Notes: generated from the sequence alone by a model not told the origin. Positions 15,946 through 26,562 are shown, counted from the stretch's first letter. The stretch: 64,000 bases of DNA from Roseofilum capinflatum BLCC-M114 (GCF_030068505.1 NZ_JAQOSO010000055.1:109912-173911), one strand, 5' to 3'. Made by a program: numbers and translations.

Positions 15946-18353
15946 AGTTCAGTTCTATCCTGGGGGATCAGGTTTAAAATTTTATCATATTCAAAATTAT
16001 GGCAACAACTAGCGATCGCCTCCGCTAAAGCAGTATTTTCTTTGGCAATTGCCTCAACTACTGTCGCCATTTCTCGCTTATTGGCGCTGACTACTGCCCT
16101 CCGTAATTGAACCAACACTTCAGGGGGAAAAGCGAGTATATTTTCCGAACTTAATACCTCTGCTTCCTGGAGATTCTCCTGCTGTGACTGAGTTAAATCT
16201 TCATAAACATAGCGCACCCCTAAATGCTGCTCCATCATCTTGAAAATATCATCTTCGCGAAACGGTTTACGCAAGAAATCATCGCATCCAGCAGATACAA
16301 CGACTGCTCGTTCCTCTTCTAAGACACTGGCTGTTAATGCAATGATTGCTGTCGCTTGTCCTGCGGTAGTCGCTTTAATCTTTTGAGTCGCTTCAAATCC
16401 ATTCATCACCGGCATCCGCATATCCATCCAGATTAAGTGCGGTTGCCATTGCTCGCACATTTCTACTGCTTCTTTGCCGTTACTCGCTTCATTCAGCTCG
16501 AAACCTAAAGGATTCAGGAGTTTGACGAGCAATTGCCGATTAATCGATTTATCATCAACGATGAGGATGCGATAGCGAGGTTGGTCTGGCTCCAACCCGA
16601 TAATCCGGCGTTGGTTAACTTGCTGATTTTCTATTTCAGTCGCTTCTACTTCTTCGTAGGCAATCTCAAAGGTAAATATCGTTCCTTTGCCCAGCGTGGA
16701 ACTAACGTGCATTTCGCCCCCCATCACTTGAACGAATTGGCGACTGATCGATAATCCCAAACCGGTTCCTTCTTGGGATTGCTTCCCGCTTTCAGTTTGA
16801 CTAAACGCTTCAAAGAGTGTCTTGAGATCTTCTGGGGCGATGCCTGGGCCTGTATCTTCCACTTCAAAGGCAATTTTAGAGTTATTCATGCTTTGACTTC
16901 TGACACAGATGCCCCCTTGTTGGGTAAATTTGAGGGCGTTGTTAATCAGGTTAATTAGGATTTGGCGCAGTTTCACTTCATCGGTGCGAATGTAGCGGGG
17001 GAGATTGGGGGCTGGTTCTAAGGATAAGTGTAAGCCTTTATCTGCGGCTTTGAGTTGGAACATATCGTGGATGTCATCCAGGAGGCGGTGGAGGTCGAAG
17101 TTTTTTGGGTTGAGTGTGACGCGCCCAGCTTCGATTTTGGAGAGATCAAGGACGTTGTTAATTAAGGTGAGCAGGTGTTCGCCACTGCGGTTGATGATGC
17201 TGACGCTTTCTTGATGCTCTTTGGGTAGGGTTTGAGAGCGGGTCATGATTTGAGTAAAGCCGAGGATGGCGTTGAGGGGGCTTCGCAACTCGTGGCTCAT
17301 GTTGGCGATGAAGGCGCTTTTAGCTTGGTTGGCTGCATCTGCTGCTTCTTTGGAACGTTGTAGCTGCCGTTGCTTGAAGCGTTGTACTTGTTGCAGGATG
17401 GCGATGGTGAGGATGGTTAGTCCAGCTACGACTAAGGCGATTATCTCTAGGGGTCTGAGTTGAGATTCGATATTTTCGCGGGGAATAACGAGGGCGATCG
17501 ACCAGTCGGCTTCTGTGATGGGGACATGGGCGATATAAACCTTTTTGCCATCGATTTGCATCCCTTCAATGCCCCGTTCTTTTCTCAGTATTTGTTGACT
17601 GAGGCGTTGGAAATCTTGGTTTTCTTCCTTTTCTTCGACTTCTTCTACGCGATCGCCCGCATAAATAATCGGTTCTCCTTCTGCATTGAGAGCAAATGCA
17701 TAACTACCGTTTCCATAGTTTAGACCACTAACAACATTAGTGACTTGTTCTAAAGACATAATCCCACTGGTGACACCGATGGGGGTTTTCTCTTCAGGAT
17801 TTAATGACCAAACTGGAGCGGTGACAACTACGATGGTTGTGTCATTGAGTGTGCGAGCAGGAACCGGATCGGAAACGTAAGTTGTCCCGGCCATCGCCAT
17901 CTTAATGTGCTTGCGATCTTTGAGGTTCTTACCCTTAGCGAATCCAACTTTGGTATTGTAATAGGAACCATCGGGATTGACCATTGCAAAGTAGAAAAAG
18001 TCTTTTAACCGGGTCTCTTCTGCTTGCAAATAGGGTTCGACTTGAGACCAATCCATCGTCTGCAAGGTTGGACTAGCCGCGATCGCAGCCGTTTCCGCTT
18101 TTTGGGTCGCCAGCCATTTATCGACTTCATCTACTCCTCCCTGCACTTCCAAGATCGCGTTTTGCTTTAAGCTTTCCAGGTAAGAATTTCGCAAGACTTG
18201 ATAGCTGTAGTAAGTTGCCATACTGACTCCTAAAGTCGTGATGCCAACAATGATTTTTAACAGCAGGCTGTCGGATAAACTATCTGTTTCGTTTTGAGCT
18301 AAAGTCGGGTCTTTGGCAGCAAATTCACTGAGTTTTAAATTGGGAATTTTCAT
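15942..18353 (-). CDS. membrane Cache-domain hybrid sensor histidine kinase
   Basis: The 803-residue product has a transmembrane helix (~31-50), an extracytoplasmic double-Cache sensor (~55-300; YFAMVNPDGSYYN and DRKHIKMAM are typical), and a second helix (~302-321). A HisKA domain (H354 in ANMSHELRSPLNA) and a HATPase (GTGLGLSISRQFVQ) follow, then a C-terminal receiver (phospho-acceptor Asp in LIWMDMRMPVMNGF) and a ~90-residue helical tail. It would sense a small external ligand and pass phosphate through its own receiver. It is first in a two-gene operon with the following hybrid kinase (4-bp ATGA overlap). Confidence 0.88.
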   Translation of the reverse strand: MKIPNLKLSEFAAKDPTLAQNETDSLSDSLLLKIIVGITTLGVSMATYYSYQVLRNSYLESLKQNAILEVQGGVDEVDKWLATQKAETAAIAASPTLQTMDWSQVEPYLQAEETRLKDFFYFAMVNPDGSYYNTKVGFAKGKNLKDRKHIKMAMAGTTYVSDPVPARTLNDTTIVVVTAPVWSLNPEEKTPIGVTSGIMSLEQVTNVVSGLNYGNGSYAFALNAEGEPIIYAGDRVEEVEEKEENQDFQRLSQQILRKERGIEGMQIDGKKVYIAHVPITEADWSIALVIPRENIESQLRPLEIIALVVAGLTILTIAILQQVQRFKQRQLQRSKEAADAANQAKSAFIANMSHELRSPLNAILGFTQIMTRSQTLPKEHQESVSIINRSGEHLLTLINNVLDLSKIEAGRVTLNPKNFDLHRLLDDIHDMFQLKAADKGLHLSLEPAPNLPRYIRTDEVKLRQILINLINNALKFTQQGGICVRSQSMNNSKIAFEVEDTGPGIAPEDLKTLFEAFSQTESGKQSQEGTGLGLSISRQFVQVMGGEMHVSSTLGKGTIFTFEIAYEEVEATEIENQQVNQRRIIGLEPDQPRYRILIVDDKSINRQLLVKLLNPLGFELNEASNGKEAVEMCEQWQPHLIWMDMRMPVMNGFEATQKIKATTAGQATAIIALTASVLEEERAVVVSAGCDDFLRKPFREDDIFKMMEQHLGVRYVYEDLTQSQQENLQEAEVLSSENILAFPPEVLVQLRRAVVSANKREMATVVEAIAKENTALAEAIASCCHNFEYDKILNLIPQDRTEL

Positions 18354-18554
18354 GTTAAAGTGGAGGGGGGAGGGAGGTGAGGTAGGCGATCGGGCTAAGG
18401 ATGCAGAGCCTTATGGGTAAAACAAGTATAAAAATATAGACCACAAAAATACTAGATCTTTCTTGAATTATAGCAAAAAATTATCTATATAAAGCCCGGA
18501 AAAACAACTCTAAACACCAATCTCCGTGTTAGGTGGGTTATCTAGTACCTAACC

Positions 18555-18609
18555 GGTGGGCAAGGTCTAATCAGAGAATTGAGAATGTGCCCTAATTGGC
18601 TTGCCCACC
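18555..18609. repeat. hairpin repeat with GGTGGGCAAG arms
   Basis: Perfect 10-bp arms GGTGGGCAAG (18555) and CTTGCCCACC (to about 18609) surround ~35 bases in the 275-bp gap between the sensor kinase start and the exchanger stop. The GGTGGG/CCCACC arms resemble those of the MITE-like copies at 2232 and 33410, so this may be a related element. No gene is present in the gap. Confidence 0.5.
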
Positions 18610-18628
18610 CTACGGTCAAAAAAGGATT

Positions 18629-19726
18629 TTAACCTAATCCTTCGATCGCCGGATGGAAGAAGAACGCCAACCCTAAAACAATATAGGTTGCCAATAATAG
18701 GGAGCCTTCCAACCAATCAGAACGACCATCAGAGCTGACGGAATTGGCCAGTAAAACGGCTACAACCACGGCGACTAATTCAAAGGGATTAAAATCGAGA
18801 TCCATGGGTTGGTGAAAAAATACTCCTGCTAACACCAACACCGGAGCCACAAATAGGGCAATTTGCAAACTCGATCCCATAGCCACAGAAACGGATAATT
18901 CCATCTTATTCTTCATGGCGACGGTGACGGCGGTAGCATGTTCAGCCGCATTACCAATAATGGGAACCAAAATTACCCCGGTAAACAGAGCCGTTAAGCC
19001 TAAATAAGAGGTCGCCTCTTCCAAAGAATCCACTAACAGTTCTGATTCGACGGCCACCACTACCGTAGCAACCAGCAGCACCACGCTCCACAAGACCAGA
19101 TTGGGCTTTTCGTGGGGTTCTTCTTCTCCTTCCTCCTCATTTTCTGCCAAGCCTACATCATAGAGATAGGAATGGGTTTTCATGGAAAAGAGTAGGGTGA
19201 GCAAGTAGACCACAATTAAAACGATGGAGACTGCACCGGATAGGGTTTGCATGGTGGATTCGGCGATCCCATCTGAGGTGACATCGACTGCGGTGGGAAC
19301 CAAGATGGCAATTACCGCTAGGTTCATGGCTGAGGCATTTAGACGTGCCACAACTGAGGTAAAATTTTGCTCCTTATAGCGAATGCCGCCTAAAAACATG
19401 GCAAACCCCATCACCAGGAGCAGGTTACTGATGATGGAGCCGGTAATACTGGCTTTGACAACGCTGACTAAGCCGGCTTTTAAGGCGACCAAACCAATAA
19501 TTAATTCAGTGGCATTACCGAAGGTGGCATTCATCAATCCTCCCAAATTGGGCCCGAGAACCACAGCAATTTCTTCTGTGGCGATGCCCATCCAAGCGGC
19601 TAGGGGGATAATGGCTAAAGCAGCCGTGATAAAGATGGTTGTCGATCCCCATTCGAGAAAATGGCCGGCGATCGAGATCGGTACAAAGATTAAGAATAGC
19701 GAAATGATGATATTCGTTTTGGACAT
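18629..19726 (-). CDS. calcium/proton exchanger (CaCA family)
   Basis: An integral membrane Ca2+/H+ antiporter that exports calcium using the proton gradient. The product has ~10-11 hydrophobic helices and both alpha-repeat signatures of the CAX family: GNATELIIGLVAL in the first half and GNAAEHATAVTVA in the second, with the glutamates that bind calcium. An acidic loop (ENEEEGEEEPHE) separates the halves, as in plant CAX. The start MSKTNIIISLF (ATG 19726) was chosen because the hydrophobic segment begins there; an in-frame ATG at 19756 is possible. It follows hemB on the same strand. Confidence 0.87.
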   Translation of the reverse strand: MSKTNIIISLFLIFVPISIAGHFLEWGSTTIFITAALAIIPLAAWMGIATEEIAVVLGPNLGGLMNATFGNATELIIGLVALKAGLVSVVKASITGSIISNLLLVMGFAMFLGGIRYKEQNFTSVVARLNASAMNLAVIAILVPTAVDVTSDGIAESTMQTLSGAVSIVLIVVYLLTLLFSMKTHSYLYDVGLAENEEEGEEEPHEKPNLVLWSVVLLVATVVVAVESELLVDSLEEATSYLGLTALFTGVILVPIIGNAAEHATAVTVAMKNKMELSVSVAMGSSLQIALFVAPVLVLAGVFFHQPMDLDFNPFELVAVVVAVLLANSVSSDGRSDWLEGSLLLATYIVLGLAFFFHPAIEGLG

Positions 19727-19786
19727 GGTGAGTGAACCAGGTTTACACTCACTCATGCTACCCGCATTTTCTCAAACTGTCGGTAA

Positions 19787-20770
19787 TTAGCCTTGAAGCC
19801 ACCGGGCAGCGTCTTTAGCGTGATAGGTCAAGATCAGATCTGCACCGGCACGCTTGAAGCTGGTTAGGGTTTCCATAACTACCCGCTTTTCATCAATCCA
19901 GTCATTCAGGGCAGCCGCTTTGACCATGGAATATTCTCCAGAGACGTTGTAAGCGGCGACGGGGAGATTGGAGGCTTGTTTAACTTGCCAGATGACATCC
20001 ATGTAGGCTAAGGCGGGTTTGACCATTAGCATGTCTGCGCCTTCAGCTATATCTAGGTCAATTTCCTTGATGGCTTCCCGACTATTGGCTGGGTCCATTT
20101 GATAGGTGCGGCGATCGCCAAATTGGGGGGAAGACTCTGCTGCATCTCGGAAGGGGCCATAATAGGAGGAAGCATACTTAGCTGCATAGGATAAGATCGG
20201 GATCTCTTCAAACCCGGCTTCATCTAACCCGGCTCGAATGGCTTGGACAAACCCATCCATCATTCCTGATGGGGCAATCACGTCGGCTCCGGCTTTGGCT
20301 TGGGATACGGCGGTTTTTTTCAATAATTCTAAGGTGGGATCGTTTAAAACCCGTCCGGTCAGATCTCCCACTTCTAAATATCCACAATGGCCATGACTGG
20401 TATACTCACATAAACAAGTGTCTGCAATGACCACTAGATCGGGAACTGCTTCTTTGACTGCTGTGGCGGCTTTTTGGATCATCCCACAATCATGCCAAGC
20501 GCCGGTTGCATCGATATCTTTGGTTTCAGGAATGCCAAACAGGATAATGGCGGGAATACCGAGATCGTAGACTTCTTTGGCTTCGTCTACAATTTTATCT
20601 ACCGAGAGCTGATACACACCGGGCATCGATCGCACTTCCTTGGCGACTCCTTCACCCGGCAGCGCAAACAACGGATAAATCAAATCATTAGTGGTGACTA
20701 CATTTTCTTGCACCATGCGGCGCAAAGTGGCAGAGTTACGAAGGCGGCGAGGGCGATGAATGGGAAACAT
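19787..20770 (-). CDS. hemB: porphobilinogen synthase (delta-aminolevulinate dehydratase)
   Basis: Condenses two 5-aminolevulinate molecules to porphobilinogen, the shared step of haem, chlorophyll and bilin synthesis. The 327-residue product is full length. Schiff-base lysines are K198 (SYAAKYAS) and K251 (MLMVKPAL), and the metal-site cysteines C119, C121 and C129 in [14 protein letters not shown] indicate a zinc-type active site. The N-terminal [16 protein letters not shown] arm is typical. It is divergent from the CoaBC-like gene. Confidence 0.96.
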   Translation of the reverse strand: MFPIHRPRRLRNSATLRRMVQENVVTTNDLIYPLFALPGEGVAKEVRSMPGVYQLSVDKIVDEAKEVYDLGIPAIILFGIPETKDIDATGAWHDCGMIQKAATAVKEAVPDLVVIADTCLCEYTSHGHCGYLEVGDLTGRVLNDPTLELLKKTAVSQAKAGADVIAPSGMMDGFVQAIRAGLDEAGFEEIPILSYAAKYASSYYGPFRDAAESSPQFGDRRTYQMDPANSREAIKEIDLDIAEGADMLMVKPALAYMDVIWQVKQASNLPVAAYNVSGEYSMVKAAALNDWIDEKRVVMETLTSFKRAGADLILTYHAKDAARWLQG

Positions 20771-20936
20771 AGTTAGGGATTGATCGACGAGTATCTAAAT
20801 CAATTAAGAGTATTTGAGTATTGTATAGCGATCGCCGATCCCCCTTTACATCCGAGCCATTTTTCTCAATGTTTTGTAATGTTAGGGGACGCAAACCTCA
20901 AGCAAAATATGACCTATTACCCATTACCCTTCTGAT

Positions 20937-22196
20937 ATGGAACCTTGGTATTTCACTCCACCTCCCTCCTCTGAATTAGGCGATCGCGAAGTTCCCCTAC
21001 ATGGAACCCATCTACAAGGAAAACGGATTGCTCTACTGATTACCGGCAGTATTGCTGCCCTTAAAGCCCCCTTATTAGCCAGGGAACTTAGGCGCGAAGG
21101 GGCAGAAGTTGTCGCCTTTACCTCTACGGAAGCCCTACGCTATACCACCCTCGACAGCCTCGAATGGAGTACCACCCATCGAGTCATTACCAAACTGACG
21201 GCGGCTGCCGAACATCTCAGCGATGAAGCCCCTTTTGATGCCTATGTCGTTGCTCCTGCGACCTACAATACGATTAATAAAATGCGCTATGGTATCGCCG
21301 ATGGAGTCATCACCTCTACCCTCGCGTCTGCATTAGGGAAACTGGAACAGGGACAAACCAAAATTCTAATTGTGCCGACGATGCACGGCAGTTTACACAA
21401 TCGAATTTTAACCGAATCTCTACAGCAATTACAGCGCTGGGGTGTAGAAATTATGCCCCCCAAACAAGCTTATGGCAAAGATAACTTACCGGATTTGCGC
21501 TCGATTGTTACGGCGGTTTCTCGTTTAATCAGTTCTTCTCGCTTAAAAGGAATTCCTGTTTTAGTGACCGGCGGCCCGACTCCCGTACCTATTGATAATA
21601 TTCGCCGAATCACCAATCGCTTTCGCGGCACATTAAGCATCAAAATCACCGAAGAACTATATTTACGAGGGGCGGAAGTCCAGTTAATACTAGGAACTGG
21701 TGGTGATACCCCACCTCCCTATTTACCCTATGAACTCGCTCAAACCTATGAACAGTATGCCCAATTGGTTTTAGAACAGTTACAGGAAACTCCCTATATT
21801 TTTGCTATCTTTTCCGCGGCCGTTGCTGATTATCAACCGGAGCAGGTATTACCGGGTAAAATTCCCAGTGGTGGGGCAATGCAGTCCCTGAAATTAGTGC
21901 CCACGGCTAAAGTGATTGAACGGGTACGGGCGCAGTTCCCAGACTTGTATATGGTGACGTTCAAATATCAGGAACAAGTCAGTCATGAAGAATTGATGGG
22001 CATTGCCCAACAGAGACTCGCACAGGGGTATAATGCAGTGGTGGCCAATCGCGGAGAAGAGATGGGTGAGAACGGCGAACAAGTTGCCTATTGGGTCTCA
22101 GAGGATTATGCACCAGAAAAGATGATGGGTAAAGAAGGGATTGCCAGAGCGATCGGCGATCGCTTAGAAGAATTCATCAATGTAGCAAACATTTGA
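20937..22196 (+). CDS. divergent CoaBC-like flavoprotein/ligase
   Basis: The 419-residue protein has the two-domain layout of CoaBC (phosphopantothenoylcysteine decarboxylase plus phosphopantothenate-cysteine ligase). An HFCD flavoprotein half has ITGSIAALKAPLLARELRR, a conserved-type His in AAAEHL, the APATYNTINKMRYGIADG block and VPTMHGSLHN where the bacterial enzyme has PAMN. A CoaB-like half begins VTGGPTPVPIDNIRRITNR. The first ~28 residues are an extra segment. The motif changes make this either an archaeal-like CoaBC variant or a paralogue with another substrate. It stops 10 bp from the convergent M61 gene. Confidence 0.7.
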   Translation: MEPWYFTPPPSSELGDREVPLHGTHLQGKRIALLITGSIAALKAPLLARELRREGAEVVAFTSTEALRYTTLDSLEWSTTHRVITKLTAAAEHLSDEAPFDAYVVAPATYNTINKMRYGIADGVITSTLASALGKLEQGQTKILIVPTMHGSLHNRILTESLQQLQRWGVEIMPPKQAYGKDNLPDLRSIVTAVSRLISSSRLKGIPVLVTGGPTPVPIDNIRRITNRFRGTLSIKITEELYLRGAEVQLILGTGGDTPPPYLPYELAQTYEQYAQLVLEQLQETPYIFAIFSAAVADYQPEQVLPGKIPSGGAMQSLKLVPTAKVIERVRAQFPDLYMVTFKYQEQVSHEELMGIAQQRLAQGYNAVVANRGEEMGENGEQVAYWVSEDYAPEKMMGKEGIARAIGDRLEEFINVANI

Positions 22197-22206
22197 GGAT
22201 TTGATA

Positions 22207-24012
22207 TTACTCTTTTCCTCCGTTACTAAAAACGGCTTTCAAAGAGACTCCTAACCATCCTTCAAAGTTTTTCTGTTGCAGGGATGAAGGGTTGGGTAAG
22301 GGGGTCAGATAATAGGAGGTGGGCTTGGGTTGGGCTAGGGTGACGGTTAGGGTTTTGAGTTGATCCCCATGGAAGAGGGTTAGGGTAATAGAATCTCCTG
22401 GATTATAGTCTTTTAAGCGGTGATTGAGGTCGTCTGCACTGACGCGCAACCCGTCTAAGGCTAAGAGTTGATCTCCGGCATCAATGCCTACGTTATAGGC
22501 AGGAGAATGAAGTTCTACATATTTAACGATATTGTTTCCGTGTTCAGATTTGACGGTGATGCCTAAGTGGGGAACATCAGGGGATTTTATCTCAGCTTTG
22601 AGTTGTAAACCAAAAGGTTTTAGATAGGTGTTGAATTCCAAATCTTGAGTGGTATCTAGGGCGGTATGGAAGAATGTTTCTAGGGGAATATGGGCAATGG
22701 ATTCGATGGTGTCTTGCAGTTGCTCTGGGGTATAACCGGTTTCGGTTTTGCCGAATTTTTCCCACATTTGTATCATGATATCATCGAACGATCGCCGATT
22801 TTGATGGTGAGCGCGAATCATCAGATCGAGGATGAAGGATACCAACTCGCCTTTGAGGTAGTAGGAGATCTGGTTATTGCGACTGTTGGCATCGGAGCGA
22901 TAGAGCTTAATCCAAGCGTCAAAACTGGATTCGTGCAGGGGTTGAATCCAACGCCCTGGGGTGTTTTGATAGCGGGTGATTTCTTTGCTCAGTTCGTTCA
23001 AGAAATGGCGGGCATCATAAATTCCGGCTCGCAGGGGAATGATCATATCATAGTAGGAGGTTGCCCCTTCACAAAACCATAGGGATGAAGTGTAGTTTTC
23101 TTGGGTATAGTCATAGGTTTCTAGACCGATAGGACGCAGGCGTTTGACGTTCCAGAGGTGGAAAAATTCATGGGCAACCAGTTGCATGAAGGAGGCGTAT
23201 TTGTCGCGATCGCGGAAACTGAAGCGGTCGAAAATTAAGGAACAGGAGTCTTTGTGTTCCAAACCGCCGCGACTGCGAGCCAGGTGGAGGATGAACAGAT
23301 AGCGATCGTAGGGGAGTCCGCCAAAGAGTTCTGATTCGACTTGGATGATTTTTTCTATATCATTAATGGCTCTTTCTGGTTCTAGATTGCTTTGACCCCA
23401 AACGGCTAATTCATGGCTTTTATTAAGGGTTTGGAAATAATAGATGGCATGAGTGCCTATTTCAAAGGGACTATCCACCAGGTGATCGAAGTTTTTGGCT
23501 TGAAAGGTGGTACTTTTCCCTGGAACTTTGGGCAGGGCGGTGCTAATGTTCCAAGTGGTATCCGGAAGGATGATTTTCACGGTAATAGGGGTTTGCTCTA
23601 TTCCTAGAACTTGGAAAAATAGGCAAGTGCCGTTAAAGTAGCCATGGGAGGCATCTAAATGGCTGGTGCGAACGGTGAGTTCATTGGCATAGATGCGATA
23701 AAAAATGAGGATTTCTGAAGTGTTTTGGGTGTTAATTTGCCAGTGATTTTTACTTTGTTTGTGATAAACTAAAGGGTTGGCTTCTGAGTCATGAACTTGA
23801 AAGTCTTGTAGATTTTTAGCGTATTCCCGGACGAGGTAAGAGCCGGGACTCCACACGGGAAAGAGGAGATCGAGTTGGTCAGCTTGCCAACCGGAAATGC
23901 GTAGGGTCACTTCATAGAGGTGATTACTGGGTTGGGGCATGGCGACTTGATAGGCGATCGCCACTTGAGGATCGTTAGACAGGGTAGGTTGAGGAACAGC
24001 GACTTGAGTCAT
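22207..24012 (-). CDS. M61-family metallopeptidase with PDZ domain
   Basis: The 601-residue glycyl-aminopeptidase-like protein has an N-terminal beta-sandwich domain (~20-190; FPVWSPGSYLVREYAKN is characteristic) and a thermolysin-like zinc domain with HEFFH at 281-285 followed by LWNVKRLRP. The third zinc ligand is in WFCEGATSYY. A C-terminal PDZ domain follows (~475-570). No signal peptide is visible, so it is probably cytosolic. Size and order agree with the family. The physiological substrate is unknown. It lies 42 bp downstream of a Crp-type regulator on the same strand. Confidence 0.88.
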   Translation of the reverse strand: MTQVAVPQPTLSNDPQVAIAYQVAMPQPSNHLYEVTLRISGWQADQLDLLFPVWSPGSYLVREYAKNLQDFQVHDSEANPLVYHKQSKNHWQINTQNTSEILIFYRIYANELTVRTSHLDASHGYFNGTCLFFQVLGIEQTPITVKIILPDTTWNISTALPKVPGKSTTFQAKNFDHLVDSPFEIGTHAIYYFQTLNKSHELAVWGQSNLEPERAINDIEKIIQVESELFGGLPYDRYLFILHLARSRGGLEHKDSCSLIFDRFSFRDRDKYASFMQLVAHEFFHLWNVKRLRPIGLETYDYTQENYTSSLWFCEGATSYYDMIIPLRAGIYDARHFLNELSKEITRYQNTPGRWIQPLHESSFDAWIKLYRSDANSRNNQISYYLKGELVSFILDLMIRAHHQNRRSFDDIMIQMWEKFGKTETGYTPEQLQDTIESIAHIPLETFFHTALDTTQDLEFNTYLKPFGLQLKAEIKSPDVPHLGITVKSEHGNNIVKYVELHSPAYNVGIDAGDQLLALDGLRVSADDLNHRLKDYNPGDSITLTLFHGDQLKTLTVTLAQPKPTSYYLTPLPNPSSLQQKNFEGWLGVSLKAVFSNGGKE

Positions 24013-24054
24013 GATGATTTAAGAGCAGATAATAATAGACATCAGGAGATTAAT

Positions 24055-24756
24055 TTAACCCATGCCGGCTAAGTGCTTGAGTTGTTTTTTGTTAATTAAA
24101 AACAGACGATTTTCATCGAGATCGATCGCAATCCATTTTTTTTCTTGCAGCTTTTCCATGATTTTCTGAGTTTCCTGTAAGCCAATATCGGAGACATCCG
24201 CCAAATCTTGAAAGTCTGCATTAAAAATGACTACCCCTTGCTGGGTATCCGTGCCATAATCTTCGGCTAACCGCACCAAGGTATTAGCCAGTTTAACGGC
24301 GGGTGGTTGGTTTCGCAGTTGAAAGCGGACATTATTTTGACGCAGACGGCGAACCATTAACTGCAACATGCGATGATGGAGCTGGGAATCATTAAACAGA
24401 GCTTGAATAAAACGTTGGGCCGAGACGCTCACTAGGGTAACGGGAGAGAGGGCAATCACATCGGTAGAGCGGGGAGATTCATCTAAAATCGCCATTTCGC
24501 CAAAAAAGTTGCCCGGGCCGAGGATGGCGATCGTCATGTCGTTCTTATCGGAGAGACGGCGGACTTTGACCCAACCAGAGACAATGAAAAACACCGCATT
24601 TCCCCAAGCGTCTTCCATTAACACCGCTCGTTGGGCAGGATATTCATGTTCTTGGGCAATGGACAATAGGCGATCGAGGGTCTCCGGGTTAGCGGTATTG
24701 AATAGGGGAAATCGTTCACTAAATTCTTCAGTAGTCAACATGAAAGGCGTTGGCAT
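24055..24756 (-). CDS. Crp/Fnr-family transcriptional regulator
   Basis: The 233-residue regulator has a cyclic-nucleotide-binding domain (~15-130; FFGEMAILDESPRSTDV is the phosphate-binding cassette, with the Glu and Arg that contact cAMP ribose and phosphate retained). A central dimer helix (~135-155) and a C-terminal winged helix-turn-helix (~175-230; FQDLADVSDIGLQETQKIMEKL) follow. Retention of the GE...R pattern means cAMP binding is plausible, as in SyCRP1 of Synechocystis, but the recognition helix is unusual and orthology is not certain. It is upstream of the M61 peptidase gene. Confidence 0.82.
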   Translation of the reverse strand: MPTPFMLTTEEFSERFPLFNTANPETLDRLLSIAQEHEYPAQRAVLMEDAWGNAVFFIVSGWVKVRRLSDKNDMTIAILGPGNFFGEMAILDESPRSTDVIALSPVTLVSVSAQRFIQALFNDSQLHHRMLQLMVRRLRQNNVRFQLRNQPPAVKLANTLVRLAEDYGTDTQQGVVIFNADFQDLADVSDIGLQETQKIMEKLQEKKWIAIDLDENRLFLINKKQLKHLAGMG

Positions 24757-25144
24757 TAAGCTTAACAGAAGGGGTTAGAGGTCGGCCCAGGGTTGGGGAA
24801 GTACAGGATAGAGAAGATTTCGGATGGGCTGAGTTTGGCTAGAGCTGCTCCGAGTCCTAATCGTTCTATCCTACGTTAATTCTATCGGTTGGTGGGCAGT
24901 AGGACACGACGGAATAGAGGAGAAAGAGCCGCCCAGATCCAATGAAAATGTTTAGGAATGTTGCAAAACTTCAAATTTGCGCTAGGATAATCGTTAAAGT
25001 CACCGTGAATTGCCGAGGACTACCTCTTGAGTGGATCAAACGGCACGAAAGCGGTGCATTATCAACTGGTTAGAGAGAGCAGCAAAGCTGTTGTAGCCTT
25101 GTGTAGCTGATCTAAATCCTGTGATCCACTGATTGAAAAACTCC
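24757..25144. other. intergenic region, divergent crp-like / rimO
   Basis: The 388 bp between two divergent genes contain the promoters of both. I see no RNA gene, repeat family member or credible ORF. A TTG start at 25133 extends rimO by four codons but is less likely than the ATG at 25145. Confidence 0.4.
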
Positions 25145-26467
25145 ATGGGCAATAAGCCAACAATCGCGATCGCCCACTTGGGCTGTGAAAAAAACCGAAT
25201 CGACACCGAACATATGCTCGGTTTGCTCGTTGAAGCAGGCTACGGCGTTGATTCAAACGAAGAGTTAGCCGATTATGTCATTGTTAACACCTGTAGTTTT
25301 ATCCAACAGTCTCGACAAGAATCGGTTCAAACCCTCGTCGAACTCGCAGAGGCGGATAAAAAAATTGTGATAACGGGCTGTATGGCCCAACACTATCAAC
25401 AAGACCTCCTGGATGCCCTACCGGAAGCGGTAGCGGTGGTAGGAACAGGAGATTATCAGAAAATCGTAGAGGTGATGGAACGGGTACAAGGAGGCGATCG
25501 CCCGATCGCCGTTTCCAGCAACCCCACCTACATCGCCGACCACCAAACCCCCCGTTATCGGACAACAACCGAAGGGGTGGCCTATCTGAGAATTGCCGAA
25601 GGATGCGATTATAAATGCGCGTTTTGCATTATTCCCCACCTGCGTGGAAAGCAGCGATCGCGCCCCATCGAATCCATCGTTGCTGAAGCCCACCGGTTAG
25701 CGGAGGAAGGGGTTCAAGAACTGGTCTTGATCTCCCAAATTACCACCAATTACGGAGCTGACCTCTATGGAAAGCCAGCACTGGCTCAACTCCTCAGAGC
25801 GCTCGGACAGGTGGATATTCCTTGGATACGGATGCATTATACCTATCCCACCGGCTTTACCCCAGAGGTGATTGCCGCCATCCAAGACACCCCCAATATC
25901 CTGCCCTATCTCGATTTACCTCTGCAACACTCCCATCCCGATATCCTTCGGGCCATGAATCGCCCTTGGCAAGGTCAGGTTAACGATCAAATCATCGAGA
26001 ACCTGAAACAAGCGATCCCCAATGGAGTCTTCCGAACGACCTTTATTGTCGGGTTTCCCGGTGAAACCCAAACCCACTTCGATCACTTGTGTGACTTTGT
26101 AGAGCGTCATCAATTCGATCATGTCGGCGTATTTGCCTTCTCTCCCGAAGAAGAAGCCCCCGCTTCTCGCTTTGAAAACCCGGTTCCGGAACCGGTCAAA
26201 GAACAGCGTCGCAATCAACTCATGGAGCGACAACAACCCATTTCCCTCAAGCGAAATCAGGCCGAAATTGGCAAAAGAGTCCAGGTACTGGTGGAAGGAA
26301 CTTTCCCAGACACCCAAGATTTAATCGGTCGCTCGGCCCGATTTGCTCCAGAAGTCGATGGCGTAGTGTATGTCAGACCTCAAGACAATTCGGAGCCCCT
26401 AGGAAAGCTGATTTGGGTCAAGATTACAGATGCGGATGCTTATGACCTCTATGGCGATCGAATTTAG
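25145..26467 (+). CDS. rimO: ribosomal protein S12 methylthiotransferase RimO
   Basis: A radical-SAM enzyme adding a methylthio group to the conserved aspartate of ribosomal protein S12. The 440-residue product has the UPF0004 domain with cluster cysteines C14, C50 and C79 ([21 protein letters not shown]), the radical SAM motif CDYKCAFC and a C-terminal TRAM domain (~370-435). The ATG at 25145 matches the usual MGNKPTIA-type start. It is followed after 95 bp by a crhR-type helicase, the same order as the rimO-crhR pair known in Synechocystis. Confidence 0.94.
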   Translation: MGNKPTIAIAHLGCEKNRIDTEHMLGLLVEAGYGVDSNEELADYVIVNTCSFIQQSRQESVQTLVELAEADKKIVITGCMAQHYQQDLLDALPEAVAVVGTGDYQKIVEVMERVQGGDRPIAVSSNPTYIADHQTPRYRTTTEGVAYLRIAEGCDYKCAFCIIPHLRGKQRSRPIESIVAEAHRLAEEGVQELVLISQITTNYGADLYGKPALAQLLRALGQVDIPWIRMHYTYPTGFTPEVIAAIQDTPNILPYLDLPLQHSHPDILRAMNRPWQGQVNDQIIENLKQAIPNGVFRTTFIVGFPGETQTHFDHLCDFVERHQFDHVGVFAFSPEEEAPASRFENPVPEPVKEQRRNQLMERQQPISLKRNQAEIGKRVQVLVEGTFPDTQDLIGRSARFAPEVDGVVYVRPQDNSEPLGKLIWVKITDADAYDLYGDRI

Positions 26468-26562
26468 AGCTGTACTTTAGCTACACTCAATACCCCTCGC
26501 TGTCCTGCGTTAACTCACGCTGACATCGGACTTAAAATTTCCATTCATACTAAGGAGTATTA

